Source of the DNA: Heterodera schachtii
Lineage: Eukaryota; Nematoda; Chromadorea; Rhabditida; Heteroderidae
DNA length: 64,000 nucleotides
Assembly: GCA_023374025.1 (NCBI GenBank)
Contig: SIJG01000016.1
Location: forward strand, 1,950,142-2,014,141
Direction: 5' to 3'
Shown here: piece after piece, positions 59,601 through 64,000 of the stretch
Position numbering within the stretch: position 1 is the first letter of the stretch
Layout of the letters: each line of letters begins with the position of its first letter
Made by a program: the position numbers and the translations under genes
The notes under the pieces: generated by a model
Told to the model about the DNA's origin: nothing
What the model saw: the letters and a program-made list of their open reading frames with translations, nothing else
The model's database searches: none

Positions 59601-62292
59601 ATGGCGCCGATTGTTTGAAATTTGCATGGATAATGTCAACGGATTGGGCTGTTCCTATCAAAATGTCCGCTTGCGCATCGGAAGGTGAACAAAACGATCA
59701 ATGAAATTTGGGATAAATGGTGGGCCCATAAAAATAGAAGGGGAAATCGGTGGCTCTTTTTTTGGCCATTTGCGGACAACGGAGTACCAAACTCATATTT
59801 TTTAATTTTAATTATACTAAATAATTAATCAACTACTCTTAAACAAATCATTGACCGCAAATTTCCGACTTTCAGCAGGCCGCAAATGTCATATAACAAC
59901 AGTTTAATTTCCTTTGTTCAGCTGTCTTGCCACCATTTCATCGTCCGATTTCAAGAAAGCACTTGTCGAGGCGAATGGAGGAGACGCCAACGCCGAGGAC
60001 GACAGCCAATTGAAACATGTCACCGTTGAGGAAGTGATCTCGCGCATAAATGCCATGGTAACGTTTGTTGATTGAATTTGGTGGCGAGAATACGGCGTGG
60101 GAAATTATTCAAATTTTATCATTATCCAATCAGTGATTCTTTTTCAACATTTTTGGGGGGATATAATTTGTTTCCTATAAATGATGCTTTTCGCTTTTCT
60201 AGCTTACTCCACTGTGGAGTGAAGCACTCCGTTCGTCCGTTGGTGTGTCCGCCGATGTTCCTCACACCGAATCGGCACTTTCCTTGGATGGCATTGTCGT
60301 CACTCCCGCCGATGAACACAAACGAGAAAAGCTGGCGCTAATTACACTGCTTAACTACCTCAGCAGTTTGAGCACGCATTGGGCACAGTTACTGCGCCCA
60401 TTTGCAACGCCCATCTTCCAACTGATCCCATTGTTTTCGCACTATTCCAATGAAAATACGTAAGTTTTCCTTTTTGTGCCGTATGAAGGGTTGCACAGGG
60501 TGCTTCACCTCCCCCTCCGGGTGCACCCCAAAATCTCGCCGCCGAAATCAAACCTTAGAAACTTTTTTAAGAAAATTTCAAGAAGAAATATTATTAGTTA
60601 ACCGAAAAAATTGGCCAAAAATTGTCCTATTCGCTAATGGCTAGAAGACAATTCTCCTGCGGGGACCCGCGCGTTTCGGCGCTGGCGTTTCGGCGCCAGC
60701 TCGTTTTTCCACTTAAGCTTTTTTCTTTGGCATCCAAACCCAACAATCTTGGTATCATTCGAAAGCTCTTATAATGCTCTATTAGCCTTACAAAAAGCGG
60801 ATAGATTTTCAAGCCTGTAAAAAATTTTATTAAGAAAAAACTTCAAAAATTTCGGATTTTCGAAATTTTCATGTATAACTTTTTTAGTAATTGTCTAATC
60901 GCGAAGAAATCGCTTAGAAAAAGCTTCTAAACATGTTAAGCTTTCGAATGATATCAACTGTTGGATTTGGCTTACATAGAAAAAAATTATAGCCAAAAAC
61001 ATGCTGGCGCCGAAACGCCAGCGCCGAAACGCAGTGGACCCCTCCTGCGGGTACTTCCCTCCCCCCCCCCCCCCTCCCCTTTCGACAATTCTAAATCATG
61101 GATCGCCTCTATTTTTACGGTTAATGCTATCTCTATGTACACTTTTAATTTCTGGAATTTGTTTAAGTCAATTAATTAAACACTGTTTCAGTGATGAAGA
61201 ATTGAGGGGGTGTTGTAATGCGCAATTGGTGCGTTACATGGGCCTTTCAACTGTGGCCTCGGCCGCGGACTTGGAAGAACTGTTCGCCACTTGCACAACA
61301 TTGCGCGAGCGGGCGTCTTGGTGGAAGAGCAAAGTGTGGTAAGGAAATGATCTCTTTAAAATAACAATTAAGCCGAAAAATATGTATCATATTCACCAAT
61401 TCATAATTGCTTAAAAAGGTTAGAAATGCAGACCGTTTTTAAGCATTTTTAAATTTGGTGACTATGATAAATCCATATTTACCATTAAGCCAGGTAATCA
61501 TGGCCCCAAATTGGGGTCCTCCAAGAAATGGTTTTGTATCTTGGTGTTTATTTTTTGGCTGCTTTTCTTTAACCATTTTTTTCCAAGTTTACTTTTTTAT
61601 ATTTTAGCCTGTTGCGCTTTCTCCAAGTGTTCGCGTTCACCAATCAATTCTTCATCAGTGCCCATCCAAATGGCTTTTCGGCACTCGAGCAGCTGATCAT
61701 GGACTTTTTGTGTGACCGCCGCTTTGATGTTCGCGTCGCGGCAGCAGAAACACTCGGAGGACTCATCCGAGCCGCCATCGTTGTAGTGGACCAACAATTC
61801 CTGGCCAAGGCACGAGACATGGCGAATTCGACTGACCCAATCACACGGCACTCGGGCGTTCTCGCACTTTCCGTATGTTTCACACTGAGGGGAACATTTT
61901 AATGCCAATTAAATTAATATTTTATTCTTTCAGGCCATCGTTCGTGCTTTCCCATACTCAGTGCCCGACTTTTTGCCCGACGTATTGATGGCATTGGCGA
62001 GGCATTCGAAAGGAACCGCACCCAATTTATGTGGGTTCCGATCAATGGATTTACTGAAATATTGGCAAGAGTCATGATTTTTCCAGGGAAAGGGATAAAA
62101 TTTTAGGGAGATTTGATAAAAGCTAATCATCCTTATTTTTTATTTTATCATTTTAAGGACACTGTGAAGCGCGCCCTCAACGAATTCAAGCGGACGCATC
62201 AAGACGAATGGCACACGCATAAGCTTACATTCACTGAAGATCAGCTGCTGGTCCTTACAAATGTGATGATTTCGCCTTCATATTATGTTTAA
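50696..62292 (+). CDS. PSME4: Proteasome activator subunit 4 (PA200/Blm10)
   Basis: About 35 exons. The start is ATG 50696 ([15 protein letters not shown]). Recognisable exons: [126 protein letters not shown] (56695 onward), ARFGACEP-like [17 protein letters not shown] (59370), and the end [32 protein letters not shown]. This matches PA200 throughout, including the C-terminal YYx tail used to dock on the 20S proteasome. It is a HEAT-repeat cap that opens the proteasome gate for ubiquitin-independent breakdown in the nucleus. Two exons need one base removed to stay open (about 52650-52665 and the T run near 55260). They are probably assembly indels, but decay is possible. Introns hold two intact foldback elements and a fragment. 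Confidence 0.9.
55364..55701. mobile_element. Foldback MITE with TCTCGCCGCCGAAA tips, in a PSME4 intron
   Basis: TTGATTTG flanks both ends (55356-55363 and 55702-55709), a perfect 8-bp duplication. The left tip carries AAAATCTCGCCGCCGAAATC and CTCGCCGCAGAAATTTC, and the right tip repeats these inverted and ends GGTGCATCC. The interior is an AT-rich near-palindrome (AAATTTTTCAAGGAAAAAATTCTTAGAAA and mirror, in pieces). Confidence 0.85.
60519..60600. mobile_element. Truncated end of the 55.4-kb foldback family
   Basis: GGGTGCACCCCAAAATCTCG and the following CCGCCGAAATC match, base for base over about 26 bp, the right tip of the element at 55364-55701. The rest diverges and no opposite end is found, so this looks like half an element. 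The intact element at 60662 lies just beyond. Confidence 0.65.
60662..61041. mobile_element. Foldback MITE with GCGTTTCGGCGCTG tips, in a PSME4 intron
   Basis: CTCCTGCG(G) flanks both ends (from 60654 and from 61042), an 8- or 9-bp duplication. The length is ambiguous by one shared G. Tips: GCGTTTCGGCGCTGGCGTTT and CGGCGCCAGC on the left, and exactly the same when the right end is complemented. The interior arms pair through AAGCTTTCGAATGAT-like sequence. It has no ORF. Confidence 0.85.
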
Positions 62293-62838
62293 TCGGAATT
62301 TTGTTATTAAATTTTTTATGATAAATTGATTATTGAAGATTTTTAATGCCATAACGAATTTAGATGATTAATGGGAAAAAGGAGGATTATTTGGCAAATT
62401 ATTTTCCCATTCTGGTTTCTCCCAAACTCGGAAAGTGTAATTAAATAATTGTTTAATGTTATATCATAAATATTTATATTTAAAATATTTTAGGATATTT
62501 ATTTCCTTGTCTTTCTATGATAAAAAATTCATGCAATTGCTTTTCTTTTTTAGGTTCTTCTACAGTAACTTTCATTCTCAATAATATTTTTGTTTTTATT
62601 TGGCTTATTTCCCATTCTTCTACTAAATAATAAATGTGTCCGGATAAAAAGCCTGTTTATTAATTGCTTTCTAATGTCAAAAATGGCACTTTTCATTCAC
62701 CTTCTGCAGCTGTGTTAATTCGAGATTTTCACCGTAACACTTTTGCCAATTAATTAATTAATTTCCATGTGCTCGTTTTAATGAATGCCATCGGCAGACA
62801 ATTAAAATTTTGCTTCCAACTAATAAGGGTGATAAAGC
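62293..62838. other. Intergenic, AT-rich, nothing recognised
   Basis: 3' region of PSME4 and 5' region of the receptor gene. AATAAA-like signals are scattered (for example near 62625), but no exon or repeat is supported. Confidence 0.45.
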
Positions 62839-63852
62839 ATGGATTTTGAAACTTTGGTGTTGTTCTTCGGTGCTGCAGCCGAATTGTTGGTCAATTTGGT
62901 GGCCATTCCGTTGTCCGTGCTCAATCTGTGCGTTTTGGCACGCACTTCTGTCATCCATCCGAACATGAAATGCATTCTGATTTTCCAAAGCTTCATCCTT
63001 CTTACGGTAGCTCCGCTTTCTCAATCGCTTCATTTTCTCAATTGCTTCTTCCGTTCTCTGCTGCTTTTCAGCGCGGTTTCTGCCGTTTCGTCATTTGTCT
63101 GTTCAAATTCGTCCTTTTCGACCCAATCGGTGCCGAATACGGCGCCTTCTTTCCGCCCCTTACCAAGGTGTACTTCTTCGGCATTTACGCCCGCAATTTC
63201 GTGCTCCACGTGCTGATCATCGAGCGTGTGCTTGCCACTGTTTTGGTTCGTTCCTATGAACGGCAACGGGGCCATCTGTTCACTTTGGCGTGGTGCCCAT
63301 TTGCGGTAACATCAAACTCTGTTAATGATGGTGTCGGTGTCATCTTTCTTTTGTTTTCCAATTAGCAATTTAATTGCATTTCCTTTTGCTCGCCAGATGG
63401 CATTTGCCTTTTATGTGTCCATCTCTTCGGCCACTCGCAGCAGTTTTAAGCTGTCTAAAAGTCTAATTATGACATCGGTCCAATTTGTGGTCGGAGCCGT
63501 GGAATTGGCCATCTTTTATCAGCTGTGCCGTTACAACTCATTAAGCTACCAAAAAATGCTGCACAGCCAACGCAGCACTCACAATCTTTCGTTGCGTTAT
63601 CAGGTGATCATCATCCAATCCCAAAATATTGCTTAATTAATTAATCGTTTTCGTTTTTAGCTTTCCGAAAACATTCGCATTGGCAAACAGCTGATCCCTC
63701 CGTTGTCACTGAATTTGTGCAACATTGCCACTGCTACGGTCGTTTTGTTGTGGAGTTATTTCGAATTGCCTAAATTCCATTTGCTCTATGTTCTAATTGC
63801 ATTTTTGGCTTCCATCATCGGACTTCTCATTGAGCTGTTCATTATAACGTAA
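62839..63852 (+). CDS. Nematode serpentine receptor (Sre-like GPCR)
   Basis: Four exons, about 260 residues, seven hydrophobic segments. Exon 1 from ATG 62839: AAAELLVNLVAIPLSVLNL (TM1) then HPNMKCILIFQSF (TM2 start). Exon 2: FCRFVICLFKFVLF, YARNFVLHVLIIERVLATVL (TM3), VRSYERQRG, LFTLAWCPFA. Exon 3: SVQFVVGAVELAIFYQL, THNLSLRYQ. Exon 4: LSENIRIGKQLIPPL, ATATVVLLWSYF, LLYVLIAFLASIIGLLIELF. The ER-x-x-AT-x-x-x-x-x-YE motif after TM3 and RYQ-x-x-EN are typical of the Sre and Srab chemoreceptor families. It should be a chemosensory neuron membrane receptor. The frame can stop at 63852, or a donor (AAC|GTAAAA) could lead to a tail exon beyond the window. Confidence 0.8.
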
Positions 63853-64000
63853 AATCTAAAATTCACGGCTCGCTATTTTTACTGATGAATTTGCGGATTT
63901 TTAATCAACATTTTATTGAGCTTTTTTATTTTTCAAGTTTTATTCTTACCGTATTTATTGAATTAGAGCACCCGGGGGCTCTATTTTTCAAACCCCCTCA
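63853..64000. other. Window end, nothing recognised
   Basis: AT-rich; either the 3' region of the receptor gene or an intron if the gene continues. Confidence 0.4.

Overview
The window is nuclear DNA of a nematode. Genes are AT-rich and split into many short exons by mostly 40-60 base GT-AG introns, with a few GC-AG introns. The last gene is a nematode-type serpentine chemoreceptor. The style fits a tylenchid (plant-parasitic type) worm, but I cannot fix genus or species from sequence alone. All exon structures below were read by eye from open frames and splice signals, so spans are firmer than individual exon edges.

Layout. 1-2.8 kb: intergenic DNA with a small hAT transposon (504-1713) flanked by a perfect 8-bp target duplication. 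2.8-4.7 kb (-): an unrecognised gene with a short internal peptide repeat. About 5.5-25.1 kb (-): one very large gene for a single-pass membrane protein with C-type lectin, LDLa, CUB, Sushi, EGF, a Ly6-like insert, HYR, GCC2/GCC3, pentraxin/LamG-like, a transmembrane helix and a tail. The architecture resembles Drosophila Uninflatable and vertebrate polydom (SVEP1). 25.6-26.8 kb: two head-to-head, nearly identical genes for a 10-cysteine secreted peptide on the arms of an inverted repeat.

27.5-36.1 kb (+): two tandem copies of a spermidine-synthase/METTL13-like methyltransferase gene with patchwork identity. Copy A holds a complete pepsin-like aspartic protease gene (28.8-30.8 kb, opposite strand) and a hAT MITE in one 3.5-kb intron. 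36.2-43.0 kb (-): an FMN-dependent 2-hydroxyacid oxidase gene whose first intron is filled by about 80 copies of a ~30-bp repeat. The repeat runs up to and into the 3' splice site of exon 2, and is itself interrupted by a young gag-only LTR element with a 5-bp target duplication. 44.2-49.9 kb (-): PAXBP1/GCFC homologue. 50.7-62.3 kb (+): PSME4/PA200 proteasome activator homologue, divergent from PAXBP1, with a 45-codon secreted-peptide ORF between them. 62.8-63.85 kb (+): Sre-like serpentine receptor.

The most unusual items are the splice-site-derived minisatellite in the oxidase intron, and a set of foldback elements (33.5, 46.2, 55.4 and 60.7 kb) with 8-9 bp target duplications. Their tips are built from two or three tandem copies of a short GC-rich motif that differs from element to element. 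Next come the Ly6-like insert in the giant receptor, the palindromic pair of secreted cysteine-rich genes, and the nested protease. I see no bacterial-type defence system, CRISPR array or rRNA gene.
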